A DNA stretch of 64,000 bases from Frondihabitans sp. PAMC 28766. GTDB lineage: Bacteria > Actinomycetota > Actinomycetes > Actinomycetales > Microbacteriaceae. Shown here one piece after another: positions 7,388 to 14,852 of this stretch; positions within the stretch are counted from its first letter, which is position 1, and each line of letters begins with the position of its first letter. The translations under genes and the position numbers were made by a program. The notes beneath the pieces are model-generated. The model did not search any database. It saw only the letters and a list, made by a program, of their open reading frames with translations, and had not been told where the DNA came from. The stretch lies in NCBI RefSeq assembly GCF_001577365.1, contig NZ_CP014513.1:310001-374000 (forward strand). Direction: 5' to 3'.

Positions 7388-7555
7388 ATGATGATCTTCG
7401 CGAGGTCCGCGGCGCTCTGGTCGCTGCTCCTGCTGGTCGTGTTCGCGACGCGGCCGAGGCCCGTTCGGCTCGGAGGTACGGCCCCTGTGTCTCGTCGTCC
7501 CGACGCGGCCGAGCTCGATCAGACGAGCCTGGAGGCCGGCGACTACCTCGGCTGA
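7388..7555 (+). CDS. Possible 55-residue single-pass membrane peptide
   Basis: The 347 bases between the acyltransferase and the VOC gene hold no clear gene, but this frame is plausible: MMIFARSAALWSLLLLVVFA forms an N-terminal hydrophobic segment followed by an Arg-rich stretch and an acidic tail ending in DYLG. Third codon positions are strongly GC, as in real genes here. Against it, there is no Shine-Dalgarno or clear -10 and I recognise no family. It could be a remnant of a longer gene. Confidence 0.3.
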   Translation: MMIFARSAALWSLLLLVVFATRPRPVRLGGTAPVSRRPDAAELDQTSLEAGDYLG

Positions 7556-7679
7556 TCTTCGGCGGCTAGTTGAGCACTTCGGAGACTCCCCCCGGTAGGC
7601 AGTCCTTCATGGCAACGGTGCGGTTGCTGCCACTTAGGGGATGCTGCGGTCGGCGTATCGTATGGGCCGAGGAGGAACA

Positions 7680-8033
7680 ATGACGGTCACACGGGTCATT
7701 CCAAATCTGCGAGTCGATGACCTCGATGCCGCCCGCCGGTTCTACGTCGACTCGCTGGGCATGGTCGAAGAACCTCTCGGCCTGGAATGGATCACGCGTT
7801 TTCTCGACGACTCCACGGGCACCGCCCTGCAGGTGTTCACCCATGATGCAACGGCGCACGAAAATCCGGCTGCGACCGTCAAGGTCACGGATGTCGACGC
7901 GACTTACGCCACGATGCAAGCTGCCGGATACGAGATCGTGCATCCACTGGTGACCGAGGAATGGGGCGTGCGACGTTTCTTCGTCCGTCCCCCAGGTGGC
8001 GCCGTACTGAACATCGCCCAGGACCACGACTGA
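7680..8033 (+). CDS. VOC-family (glyoxalase/bleomycin-resistance fold) protein
   Basis: A 117-residue protein made of one VOC fold (two beta-alpha-beta-beta-beta modules). VIPNLRVDDLDAARRFYVDS is the typical opening, and the second module ends in FFVRPPGGAVLNIAQDHD. The start is fixed by GAGGAGG six bases upstream. Members include resistance-binding proteins and dioxygenases; no metal triad can be assigned safely. A hairpin follows at 8049-8067. Confidence 0.85.
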   Translation: MTVTRVIPNLRVDDLDAARRFYVDSLGMVEEPLGLEWITRFLDDSTGTALQVFTHDATAHENPAATVKVTDVDATYATMQAAGYEIVHPLVTEEWGVRRFFVRPPGGAVLNIAQDHD

Positions 8034-8048
8034 GGCGGACCACCACCC

Positions 8049-8067
8049 ACAAGCGGTTCCCGCTTGT
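8049..8067 (+). terminator. Short hairpin after the VOC gene
   Basis: ACAAGCGG and CCGCTTGT form a perfect 8-bp stem with a 3-base loop, 16 bases after the stop codon. No T tract follows. Confidence 0.45.
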
Positions 8068-8255
8068 CGACGTCCGCGAAACTCGGCAGGTCGCAACCCG
8101 CTAGGTACTGGCTGTAATAGCTGCACGAGCTTGCTGCGCCAGAACGGTGATCGGCTCATACACGTCGGACGTATCCGTCCGCGCACTAGTTTCCATGAAC
8201 GGTGCAGGCCCCGTCCGAATGGCGCCACGATTCGCCGACGGCTGAGGCCGGAGTA

Positions 8256-8298
8256 TTGACCGCTTAGTCAAAATGCATTCATAATGACTGTATGGTCA
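8256..8298 (+). promoter_or_regulatory. Promoter with two TetR-type operators
   Basis: TTGACC (8256-8261), an 18-base spacer and CATAAT (8280-8285) form a good promoter; the ATG at 8292 begins six bases after the -10. TTGAC-N6-GTCAA (8256-8271) and TGAC-N6-GTCA (8285-8298) are two copies of one inverted repeat, covering the -35 and the transcription start. This is the classic layout for repression by the TetR encoded as second gene of this operon. Confidence 0.7.
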
Positions 8299-8705
8299 AT
8301 AGTTTCTTCGGTATCTCCAGCCGGCAGAGAGCTGTCGCTCTCCCGACGGCTTCACGGCTCGTGGGGGCGTACCTCGTCGCCACCGCGGGCACCGTTGTCG
8401 CACTGGTGGTTCTCTCCATCACCGCGCCGGACCGGGCTACGGCGAACGCCTGGGGACACGCGATCATCGTCGCCGTGTTCGCGGTGGTGTTGCCGCTTCG
8501 TCTCCGACGCGCGCAGAGTGGCGGACGCGGCGGCATCCGGGCGGTCGGAGTCATCGCAGCCACCCTGCTCCTCGTCAACGTGATCGAGGCAGTGATCCCG
8601 GGATTCGTTCCCTTCTGGATGCGGATCGAGATGGTGATCGTCGCCCTCCTCATGGTGGGAGTCGTTCTCGACGTCGTGCGGTGGGCGGTGATGCACAAGA
8701 ATTGA
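8292..8705 (+). CDS. Small four-helix membrane protein, unknown function
   Basis: A 137-residue protein with four hydrophobic segments at about residues 22-43, 54-70, 84-104 and 111-133. It has no motif I recognise. It is the first gene of a two-gene operon with a TetR regulator four bases downstream, controlled by the doubled operator that overlaps its start codon. That layout is typical of small efflux or stress membrane proteins whose inducer binds the TetR; function is not assigned. The ATG at 8292 is predicted to be the mRNA 5' end. Confidence 0.8.
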   Translation: MVNSFFGISSRQRAVALPTASRLVGAYLVATAGTVVALVVLSITAPDRATANAWGHAIIVAVFAVVLPLRLRRAQSGGRGGIRAVGVIAATLLLVNVIEAVIPGFVPFWMRIEMVIVALLMVGVVLDVVRWAVMHKN

Positions 8706-8709
8706 CGTC

Positions 8710-9342
8710 ATGCCTGACGACTCGACAGACGACGTCCCGAAGCGACGCCGGGAGCGTCTCAGCGCGGACGAGCGACGCGAGCAGATCATCCGAGGCGCCA
8801 GCGAGACCATCGCAGCCCACGGCTACGCGAACGCCACTCTGACTTTGATTGCCTCGACAGCTGGTGTTGCCAAAGGGTTGATCTGGCATTACTTCGACGA
8901 CCGCGACGACGTGATGGAGCACACCGTCGCCCACCTGGCCAAGCGACTTCGCGAAGCACTTGTCACAGACCTGGACGTGTCCGCACCGGCACCCGACGTG
9001 ATTCGTGCCGTCTTCGCCGGCACCGCCCTGTTCACCCGCACTCACGGAACCGATCTCGACACGATCGACCAGATCGTTCATAACCTCCGGAGCTCTGACG
9101 GCAAACAGCGATTGAGCATGCTCGACTACGAAACCACGTACGCCGAGCACGAGCTGCTCCTCGCGCGCGGCCAATCCGAGGGAACGATTCGCGCCGCGGA
9201 TCTTCGCATCATGGCACTGGGATACCAGGGCCTGATCGATTCCCTGATCGGCTACCTCCAAGCCCACCCGGAAGCAGACCCTGCCACCCATGCAGCACAA
9301 CTCGCAGACCTCTTCCTCTCGGGAGTCGAAATCCACTCGTGA
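8710..9342 (+). CDS. TetR-family regulator of the membrane-protein operon
   Basis: A 210-residue regulator. After a charged N-terminal tail, RREQIIRGASETIAAHGYANATLTLIA... and VAKGLIWHYFDDRDDVMEHT form the TetR HTH; the rest is an all-helical ligand domain. It lies four bases after the membrane protein and is probably autoregulated through the TGAC-N6-GTCA repeats at 8256-8298. Ligand unknown. Confidence 0.88.
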   Translation: MPDDSTDDVPKRRRERLSADERREQIIRGASETIAAHGYANATLTLIASTAGVAKGLIWHYFDDRDDVMEHTVAHLAKRLREALVTDLDVSAPAPDVIRAVFAGTALFTRTHGTDLDTIDQIVHNLRSSDGKQRLSMLDYETTYAEHELLLARGQSEGTIRAADLRIMALGYQGLIDSLIGYLQAHPEADPATHAAQLADLFLSGVEIHS

Positions 9343-9479
9343 CCCGAGCTGCATCCATCAGGGATGCCTTCCCGGTCAGGATTCAGCCGAGTTGGCGTCA
9401 TAGAAAAATTACTGCTGGGCAGCCTGGCAGGCCGCGCACGGCGCCCTGGAGAATGGCTCGCCGTTGACGTGGATGTCCC

Positions 9480-10052
9480 CTAGGCCGTGTTGAGTAAGTC
9501 GGTGTTGATCCAGATAAGGGTCGCGGCGAGGGTGACGCCTGCTTGGTAGTTGCGGGCGGTTTTGTCGGATCGCATCGCGATGCCGCGCCAGTTCTTCAGC
9601 CGGTTGAAGCTGCGCTCGACGACGTTGCGGCGTTTATAAATCTCCGCATCGAACGCGGGCGGGCGACCACCCGCGGAACCTCGTTTTCGGCGGTTGCGTT
9701 CTTGGTCAGCCTTGATCGGGATCGTCGCTTTGATGCCACGGCCGGCGAGATAGATGCGGTTCGCCCGTGACGGGTAGCCCTTGTCCGCCAGGACCCGCTC
9801 GGGCCGTGTTCTGGGCCGGCCAAGACCTCCGGTCGGCACCCGGATCCGGTCGATCGTGTCGGCCAGCATCGTGGTGTCATTGACGTTCCCCGGCGTCAGG
9901 ATCATGCTCAACGGTCGCCCTCGACCATCCGCGACCAGATGAATCTTGCAGGTCAGACCGCCCCTGGACTTTCCGATCGCGTGATCAGAGGGCTCCGGGC
10001 CCAGAATCGTGTAATTCGATCGTGCCCCCTGTGGTGCGGGCGAGGGTCGCAC
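9480..10052 (-). CDS. IS5-family transposase, C-terminal frame (OrfB)
   Basis: This frame supplies the second and third catalytic residues of the DDE transposase: Asp in VLADKGYPSRANR and Glu in YKRRNVVERSFNRLKNWRG, the Y-R-E-K signature. SRGGLTCKIHLVADGRGRP is the conserved middle of the family. It is probably translated by frameshifting from OrfA near the G run in the overlap, not from its own ATG. Its stop codon TAG is not in the element: it is read from the CTAG target duplication at 9480-9482. Confidence 0.85.
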   Translation of the reverse strand: MRPSPAPQGARSNYTILGPEPSDHAIGKSRGGLTCKIHLVADGRGRPLSMILTPGNVNDTTMLADTIDRIRVPTGGLGRPRTRPERVLADKGYPSRANRIYLAGRGIKATIPIKADQERNRRKRGSAGGRPPAFDAEIYKRRNVVERSFNRLKNWRGIAMRSDKTARNYQAGVTLAATLIWINTDLLNTA

Positions 10053-10425
10053 CGTGCTGATGCACCCGCGTGATCGTCGAATCGATCGATACCACCCAGT
10101 CGAGCTTTCCGAGCTGGTCGCTGCGCGCTTGCACCGCCGTCAGAATCTCCTGCCAGGTACCATCCTTCGCCCACCGGTCGAACCGTTTGAACACCGTGTT
10201 CCACGGCCCGAACCGCTCCGGGAGATCCCTCCAAGGCGACCCCGTCCGGAACCGCCACACGATGCCCTCCACGACCATCCGGTGCGGCAACCACGGACGC
10301 GACCTTCCCTGGACGACTGGCAACAACGGCTCGATCACTGCCCACGCGTCGTCCGAAATCACATCACGCTCATGCATCCATCAATCGTGACCCGACACAC
10401 ACCCAAAACACTTGATCAACACGCC
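9484..10425 (-). mobile_element. IS5-family insertion sequence (942 bp)
   Basis: A complete element with two overlapping transposase frames. The ends are inverted repeats: GCCGTGTTGAGTAAGT on the left, and on the right the complement of GGCGTGTTGATCAAGT (13 of 16 match). Both ends are flanked by CTAG (9480-9483 and 10426-10429), the target duplication expected for the IS427-type group of IS5. Ends and target site are intact, so the insertion is probably recent. It lies between a TetR gene and a frameshifted channel gene. Confidence 0.88.
9985..10377 (-). CDS. IS5-family transposase, N-terminal frame (OrfA)
   Basis: A 130-residue frame opening with the usual ISDDAWAVIEPLLP and FRTGSPWRDLPERFGPWNTV. 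It holds the first catalytic Asp in VSIDSTITRVHQHGA. It overlaps OrfB by 68 bases; joining the two needs a +1 (or -2) shift, most simply at the GGGGG run near 10025, giving a product of about 300 residues. Whether the shift is programmed or a mutation cannot be decided here. Confidence 0.85.
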   Translation of the reverse strand: MHERDVISDDAWAVIEPLLPVVQGRSRPWLPHRMVVEGIVWRFRTGSPWRDLPERFGPWNTVFKRFDRWAKDGTWQEILTAVQARSDQLGKLDWVVSIDSTITRVHQHGATLARTTGGTIELHDSGPGAL

Positions 10426-10590
10426 CTAGTCGGAAACCTCACTGACGTGCACTGATATGCACCCCTGAGCGATCTTGGGCGAGTGGGAACTCGACGATGC
10501 GGGCTTTCACAGCGGTGTGAGGCGTCTCGACGTCGAAAAAGCTCTGGCTCGTCGAGGTCGAAGAAGATGACTGACGGATACTGTGCAGGA

Positions 10591-11222
10591 GTGACGAGCG
10601 ACAAGACCGAAGCCGAGCCGTCCATGGGCGTGGAGCGGATCGCGTTCTTCAGTGACGCGGTAGTCGCCATCGCCATCACCCTGGTCGTGCTCCCGCTGGT
10701 CGATGCGGCCAGAGACCTCGGTGGCGAGTCGGTCGGCACCTTCCTCTATCGCAACACCTATGGCCTCATCGCCGCTGCGTCGAGCTTCTTCGCCATCACG
10801 ATCTTCTGGATGTGGCACCACCGCTTCTATCAGAAGGTCACGGCCTACACCGCGTCGCTCCTCTGGGCGAACGCCGTCTGGCTGGCCTGCATCGTGTTCC
10901 TTCCCGTGGCGACCGTCGTGAACGTGACGACGGATGCCGCCGACCGAGTCGGCGTCGTGCTGTACCTCGGCACCCTGACCACGTCCATCGCGATGGGCGG
11001 GTTCAGGAGATCATCGCGGCAAGGCGGGGCCTGATCCCGTCGCGTTCTCGACGCAGCCCGCGGGGTGAGGCCGCGGAGTGGCTGGGAGTCGCCTTTCTCC
11101 TCGTGTGCATCGCCGTGGCGTGTGTCGACACCGCTGCGGGCCTGTGGGCGCTGCTGATCCTTCTCCTCCTGGGGCCCGCCAAGAGGCTGGTGCGGGGGCG
11201 GGACGTGGCGGCCGGGGCCTGA
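10591..11222 (+). pseudogene. TMEM175-like (DUF1211) potassium-channel gene, frameshifted
   Basis: The first part encodes MGVERIAFFSDAVVAIAITL, whose FSDAVxAIAxTL is the selectivity-filter helix of bacterial TMEM175 channels, followed by further helices. The frame ends at 11034, but the helices expected next (EWLGVAFLLVCIAVACVDTA and LWALLILLLLGP) continue in another frame to 11222. Adding one G to the GGG at about 11000 restores a protein of about 210 residues. Either a recent null mutation or a sequence error. I chose GTG 10591 (GATACT eight bases before); ATG 10567 is an alternative. The IS element ends 160 bases upstream. Confidence 0.72.
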
Positions 11223-11238
11223 CCTGGGTCGAGCGAGG

Positions 11239-11844
11239 TCAGCGGTCGAGCCGCGGGCCGAACTCGTCCATGAGCTGATCGAGTCGCTGCCGGAAGGCGT
11301 CGGGGTCTGGTGAGTACGCCTGGGGCAGGGCTGCCTGGAGGCACGCCCAGGCTGCACCCACTATCGCCCGGGCGCGGGACTCGTCTAGATTCGCCGCCGT
11401 CGTCTCGGCCGCGCGCTCGAGCAGCAGCTCTCGGAGGCGACCCTGCAGGTTCTCGAGTACGGCCAGCGACTGCGCGTGAAGGCCGGGCGACGCATCGATG
11501 ATGTTCTGGAGAGCTGCCACGCGGTCTCGTCGATCGGAGTCGGCGTAGTAGTCCAGGATCGTGTCGAAGGTCGCTCGAAGGCTGGCCCAGGGCGCCTCGC
11601 CGACGGGGCGTGAGCGCAGGCTGTCGACCATGTCGTCGACCCAGAGCCCGTATTTGCCGATGATGAGGTCGTCCTTCGACCCGAAGTAGCGGAAGAAGCT
11701 CCGCCGCGACATCCCGACCTTCGTCGCGATCTGCCCCACGGTGACGGCGTCGTAGCCCTGCTCGAGGAAGAGTTCTTGGGCCGCATCCGCCAGCTCAGAC
11801 TGGATCGCAGTGCGCATCCTAGAGTGGAGATCGGGCGCCGTCAT
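11239..11844 (-). CDS. TetR-family transcriptional regulator
   Basis: A 201-residue regulator with a clear HTH (VTVGQIATKVGMSRRSFFRYFGSKDDL) and an all-helical C-terminal domain. It diverges from the SDR gene at 11918 with a perfect palindrome between them, so it probably represses that gene and itself. TAGGGT ends six bases before the ATG, predicting a leaderless mRNA. Ligand unknown, perhaps the SDR substrate. Confidence 0.9.
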   Translation of the reverse strand: MTAPDLHSRMRTAIQSELADAAQELFLEQGYDAVTVGQIATKVGMSRRSFFRYFGSKDDLIIGKYGLWVDDMVDSLRSRPVGEAPWASLRATFDTILDYYADSDRRDRVAALQNIIDASPGLHAQSLAVLENLQGRLRELLLERAAETTAANLDESRARAIVGAAWACLQAALPQAYSPDPDAFRQRLDQLMDEFGPRLDR

Positions 11845-11862
11845 GCACCCACCCTATCTTCC

Positions 11863-11877
11863 TGACACCCTGTGTCA
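11863..11877. promoter_or_regulatory. Operator palindrome between tetR and SDR
   Basis: TGACAC-CCT-GTGTCA, a perfect 6-bp inverted repeat with a 3-base centre, 18 bases before the tetR start and 40 bases before the SDR start. TGACA/TGTCA half sites are typical of TetR operators. Confidence 0.65.
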
Positions 11878-11917
11878 CCCCTGGCGTATGGTGTTGAAAA
11901 CGACGAAGGAGAGCGAT

Positions 11918-12754
11918 ATGGCCAAGACATGGTTCGTCACCGGGGCAGGGCGCGGAATGGGCCGCGCATGGGTGGAGGCAGCTCTAGAGCGAGGTGACAA
12001 CGTGGTGGCGACATCACGCGACATGACGGGTGTGGACGATCTTCATGCTGGCTATGGGGAGCGCATGCACATCGAGACCCTGGACGTGAGGGATCGGGAG
12101 GCCGTACTGAAGAGCGTCCGCGGGGCAAAGGACCGCTTCGGCAGCCTCGATTTCGTCGTCGACAATGCGGGGACGGGGCATGACGGTGTCATCGAGGACG
12201 TGACCGAGGACGAAGCCCGCGCGTCGATGGAGACGAACTTCTTCGGCGCCCTCTGGGTGACGCAGGCCGCCGTGCGCGTCATGCGCCCACAGGGGTCGGG
12301 GCTGATCGTGCAGATGTCCACCCAGGGCGGGCAGATGGCTCACGCCGGGCTCGGGCTGTACCACGCGTCCAAGTGGGCGTTGGAAGGCCTGACCGAAGCC
12401 CTCGAACACGAACTCGCAGGAACAGGCGTTCACACCATCCTGATCGAGCCCGGCGCAGCCCTGACCGAATGGTTCACCCGCTCGTTGACCCGATCGCCCG
12501 AGAATCCCGCCTACGCCGACGTCATGGCGACTCGATTCGACCTCGATCCTGCACTGATGCCACCGGCTCGGGTCGTCGTCGACGCCGCGATGATCGCCGT
12601 CTGCTCCGAGGAGCCGCCGACTCGCATCCTGCTGACCGACCAGGCGTTCGACAACGTCACCACCGCCGTCCGCGAGCGTCTCCAGCAGTGGGAGGCGTGG
12701 GAGCAGGTCGCCCGATCCGCGACAGTCCAGCAGGCCGACATCGACGGCTCTTGA
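11918..12754 (+). CDS. Classical SDR oxidoreductase controlled by a divergent TetR
   Basis: A 278-residue protein. WFVTGAGRGMGRAW is the NADP loop, DNAGTG takes the NNAG place, Ser in QMSTQGG and YHASK complete the catalytic set. EPGAALTEW is the post-catalytic proline loop. AAGGAG eight bases before fixes the ATG at 11918. Substrate unknown. The divergent TetR with its palindrome makes induction by a small molecule likely. A two-step hairpin follows at 12768-12814. Confidence 0.88.
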   Translation: MAKTWFVTGAGRGMGRAWVEAALERGDNVVATSRDMTGVDDLHAGYGERMHIETLDVRDREAVLKSVRGAKDRFGSLDFVVDNAGTGHDGVIEDVTEDEARASMETNFFGALWVTQAAVRVMRPQGSGLIVQMSTQGGQMAHAGLGLYHASKWALEGLTEALEHELAGTGVHTILIEPGAALTEWFTRSLTRSPENPAYADVMATRFDLDPALMPPARVVVDAAMIAVCSEEPPTRILLTDQAFDNVTTAVRERLQQWEAWEQVARSATVQQADIDGS

Positions 12755-12767
12755 TGAGCGACCCCCG

Positions 12768-12814
12768 AGGCCCATGCGAGACCCTTTCAGCCGACGGTCT
12801 CCCGTTCTGGGCCT
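12768..12814 (+). terminator. Two-step hairpin after the SDR gene
   Basis: The outer stem AGGCCCA/TGGGCCT (12768-12774, 12808-12814) encloses an inner stem GAGACC/GGTCTC (12778-12783, 12796-12801). It begins 14 bases after the stop codon. No T tract. Confidence 0.45.
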
Positions 12815-12931
12815 GCAGCAGCAATGTTGGGCCAACGTCGCTTCTCACCGTGCACCGGAACGGTGCCTAATGTGCTCGTCTGGAAGCGTCCCCCTTCCGT
12901 CAAGCCCACGAGGAACGTTAGCCTCATCGCC

Positions 12932-13312
12932 ATGGCGAGGTTGGCGACAGTGGATGAATTCCTCGACTCACTGAGTCCACGGGAGCATCGGGCGAAATTG
13001 GAGGAGATTCTCAACTGGGTCGCCCGGACGTGGCCAGAGATGGAACTCGTCGTCAAGTGGAACCAGCCGATGTTCCTGCACCACGGAACTTTCATCATCG
13101 GATTTTCGGCGTTCCCGAAGAACATCGCGGTCGCGCCGGAACCCGCATTGATCGACCGCATGCGCGGCGATATAGAGGCGTCGGGTTACACGACCACTCA
13201 GAGACTCTTCCGGATTGGTTGGACCGACCCCATCGACTACTCGCTCTTGACCCGGATCATTGAAACGCAAATATCCGAGAAGGCCACAGTGACAACTCTC
13301 TGGCGTCCATAA
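12932..13312 (+). CDS. DUF1801 / iron-chaperone-like (YdhG-type) protein
   Basis: A 126-residue soluble protein of the DUF1801 fold: VDEFLDSLSPREHRAKLEEI at the start, then PEMELVVKWNQPMFLHHGTFIIGFSAFPKN, the conserved core, and GYTTTQRLFRIGWTDPIDYSLL. Frataxin-like iron binding has been proposed for relatives, without firm evidence in actinobacteria. The ATG at 12932 is chosen because TAGCCT lies seven bases before it. No operon partner. Confidence 0.82.
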   Translation: MARLATVDEFLDSLSPREHRAKLEEILNWVARTWPEMELVVKWNQPMFLHHGTFIIGFSAFPKNIAVAPEPALIDRMRGDIEASGYTTTQRLFRIGWTDPIDYSLLTRIIETQISEKATVTTLWRP

Positions 13313-13597
13313 GTCGCGATTGCGACCAGTCGGTCCTGTGAGTTGATTCGTGCGATGCGCGACGAGAAATCCTGACCGACAGTTCTTTGGAAAAGTCTCG
13401 GCCACGTCGCCCCTATTTCGCGAAGCCCTTGGCAAAGCCGTGTGATTCTCGACCACACGCCCGGATGCCCGCCACTTTAGGGAACGCAATCCTCGCCACT
13501 AGCGCCACGCTTGCACTTTTTTCCAGCGGAGCGGAAATGAAGGGCCACGAAAATCCGCCAAGTACAAGTCACTTTCCGTTTCATTGCCGGATGGCTA
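13313..13597. other. Gene-free stretch before tRNA-Ser
   Basis: I see no convincing coding frame here: the open frames lack start signals and family motifs. Base composition is less GC-rich than the neighbours in places (for example 13505-13585). No attachment-site duplication of the tRNA 3' end is visible. With the hairpin at 13598-13621 this fills the gap between the DUF1801 gene and the tRNA. Confidence 0.4.
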
Positions 13598-13621
13598 GGG
13601 TGGTCAAGGCCGTAACCACCC
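13598..13621 (-). terminator. Hairpin just after tRNA-Ser
   Basis: GGGTGGT and ACCACCC form a perfect 7-bp stem with a 10-base loop, starting six bases after the tRNA 3' end in the tRNA's direction. Probable tRNA terminator. Confidence 0.45.
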
Positions 13622-13626
13622 TTCGG

Positions 13627-13711
13627 CGGAGGGCGTGGGATTCGAACCCACGAGACATTTCTGCCCACTTGTTTTCAAGACAAGCTCCATCGGCCGCTCG
13701 GACAGCCCTCC
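13627..13711 (-). tRNA. tRNA-Ser (anticodon UGA)
   Basis: An 85-base class II tRNA. The acceptor stem GGAGGGC/GCCCTCC is perfect, with discriminator G. The anticodon stem CTTGT/ACAAG holds the loop CTTGAAA, anticodon TGA, reading UCA and related serine codons. The T arm has the standard GTGGGTTCGAATCCCAC, and a long variable arm separates it from the anticodon arm, as expected for serine. CCA is not encoded. Confidence 0.95.
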
Positions 13712-13827
13712 CGGCAGGCGATCGCGCAGGATGCCAGCCGCGCCGAGTCTATCGGACGCCTCTTCGCGGGCGCAGGGCGTGGCATCCTGCGCTCGCCTCG
13801 ACCCTTTCGAAAGGAACGAGCACGGCC

Positions 13828-13986
13828 GGGAGGAAGTTCTGGCCCCAGCACCGCGGCGGGAGGAAGAGCCGGCGGGTCGCGCTGAGGTTGGGGAGGATGT
13901 GCGCGCACCAGCGGAGGAGAAATAGGCTGAGAACTTCGCGCGGGGAGGAAGAAGGGCCCCGGGTCAGCGGCCGGGGAGGGAGGCGA
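13828..13986. repeat. Degenerate purine-rich repeat, about 30-base spacing
   Basis: GGGAGGAAG or close variants recur at about 13828, 13858, 13890, 13913, 13942 and 13974, in the 295 bases between tRNA-Ser and the HAD gene. The spacing is roughly 23-32 bases. The flanks (GAAGTTCTGGCCCC and GAAGAAGGGCCCC) are also partly alike. No gene is visible in this stretch. It may be an eroded tandem repeat. Confidence 0.4.
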
Positions 13987-14006
13987 CGCTGAAGTCCCTC
14001 CCGAAG

Positions 14007-14852
14007 CTAGAGCGTCGCAAGCACGGCCGCGAGACCGTCGTCGACGTCGGCCCCGGTGATCTCGGACGCCACCTCGATCACGTCGGCCGGGGCCTGCCCC
14101 ATGGCGACACCGCGGCCGCCACGCGACGCCCAGGTGAGCATGTCGATGTCGTTGCGACCGTCGCCGACGGCCATGACCCGGGCGGCCGGCACGTCGAGCC
14201 AGCCTCGCACGCGCTCCATCGCCGTCGCTTTCGTCACGCCGAACGGGGCGATGTCGAGCCACGCCGTCCAGCCGACGTTGTACGAGACCTTGTGCAGGCC
14301 CATACCCTCGACGATCTGGAGGAACTCTTCGAGGGAGTGGCTCGGCGAGAGCACGACGACGCGGGTGGCCGAGACCGAGAGCAGCTCGTCGAACGAGACC
14401 TCGTGGCTGGTGTCGGTGATCGCCGCCTGAGGGAAGGTGCCCTTGTAGAACATGTTGCCGTGGGCGTCCTCGACGGCGTAGCCGGCGCCTTCGAGGCTGC
14501 CGCTGATCGTCGTCAGCACCTCGCGGGGGTCGAACTCTTCGATGTAGACGGGCGCGTAACCGGTGTCGGTGGTGTCGTCGCGGCCGAGCGTGATCGCGCC
14601 GTTCGAGCACACCACGTAGTCGGAGCGCAGATTCAGCCGCTCGATCACGGGCAGCGTCATGTCGACGGAGCGGCCCGTCGCGATCATGATCTGGTGGCCC
14701 TCGTCGCGGAGGCGCCCGATCTCGCGATGCACGGCGTCGCTGATGTTGCCGCCCTCGGTCATGATCGTGCCGTCGATGTCGAGCGCCACCAGCCACGGGC
14801 TCTCGTGGCGGGCGACGTCGGGTGCCGAGGTCACGGGAGCGCCGTGGGTCAT
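14007..14852 (-). CDS. HAD-superfamily (Cof-type) sugar-phosphatase-like hydrolase
   Basis: A 281-residue phosphatase. [10 protein letters not shown] is motif I (two Asp), MIATGR motif II, the Lys of FGVTKATAM motif III, and [11 protein letters not shown] motif IV. A Cof-type cap domain lies between motifs II and III. Such enzymes dephosphorylate sugar phosphates or flavin and pyridoxal phosphates. The ATG overlaps the serS stop as ATGA (14849-14852), so the two are co-translated, a linkage I recall as common in Microbacteriaceae. Confidence 0.9.
   Translation of the reverse strand: MTHGAPVTSAPDVARHESPWLVALDIDGTIMTEGGNISDAVHREIGRLRDEGHQIMIATGRSVDMTLPVIERLNLRSDYVVCSNGAITLGRDDTTDTGYAPVYIEEFDPREVLTTISGSLEGAGYAVEDAHGNMFYKGTFPQAAITDTSHEVSFDELLSVSATRVVVLSPSHSLEEFLQIVEGMGLHKVSYNVGWTAWLDIAPFGVTKATAMERVRGWLDVPAARVMAVGDGRNDIDMLTWASRGGRGVAMGQAPADVIEVASEITGADVDDGLAAVLATL

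Noticed and set aside
5379..7391. Long open frames on both strands over the SDR and acyltransferase genes
   Set aside because: Arg/Pro/Ala-rich translations without motifs, typical shadow frames of GC-rich genes.
13627..13711. tRNA-Ser as attachment site of an integrated element
   Set aside because: No duplicated tRNA 3' segment, integrase gene or phage-like genes are visible on either side.
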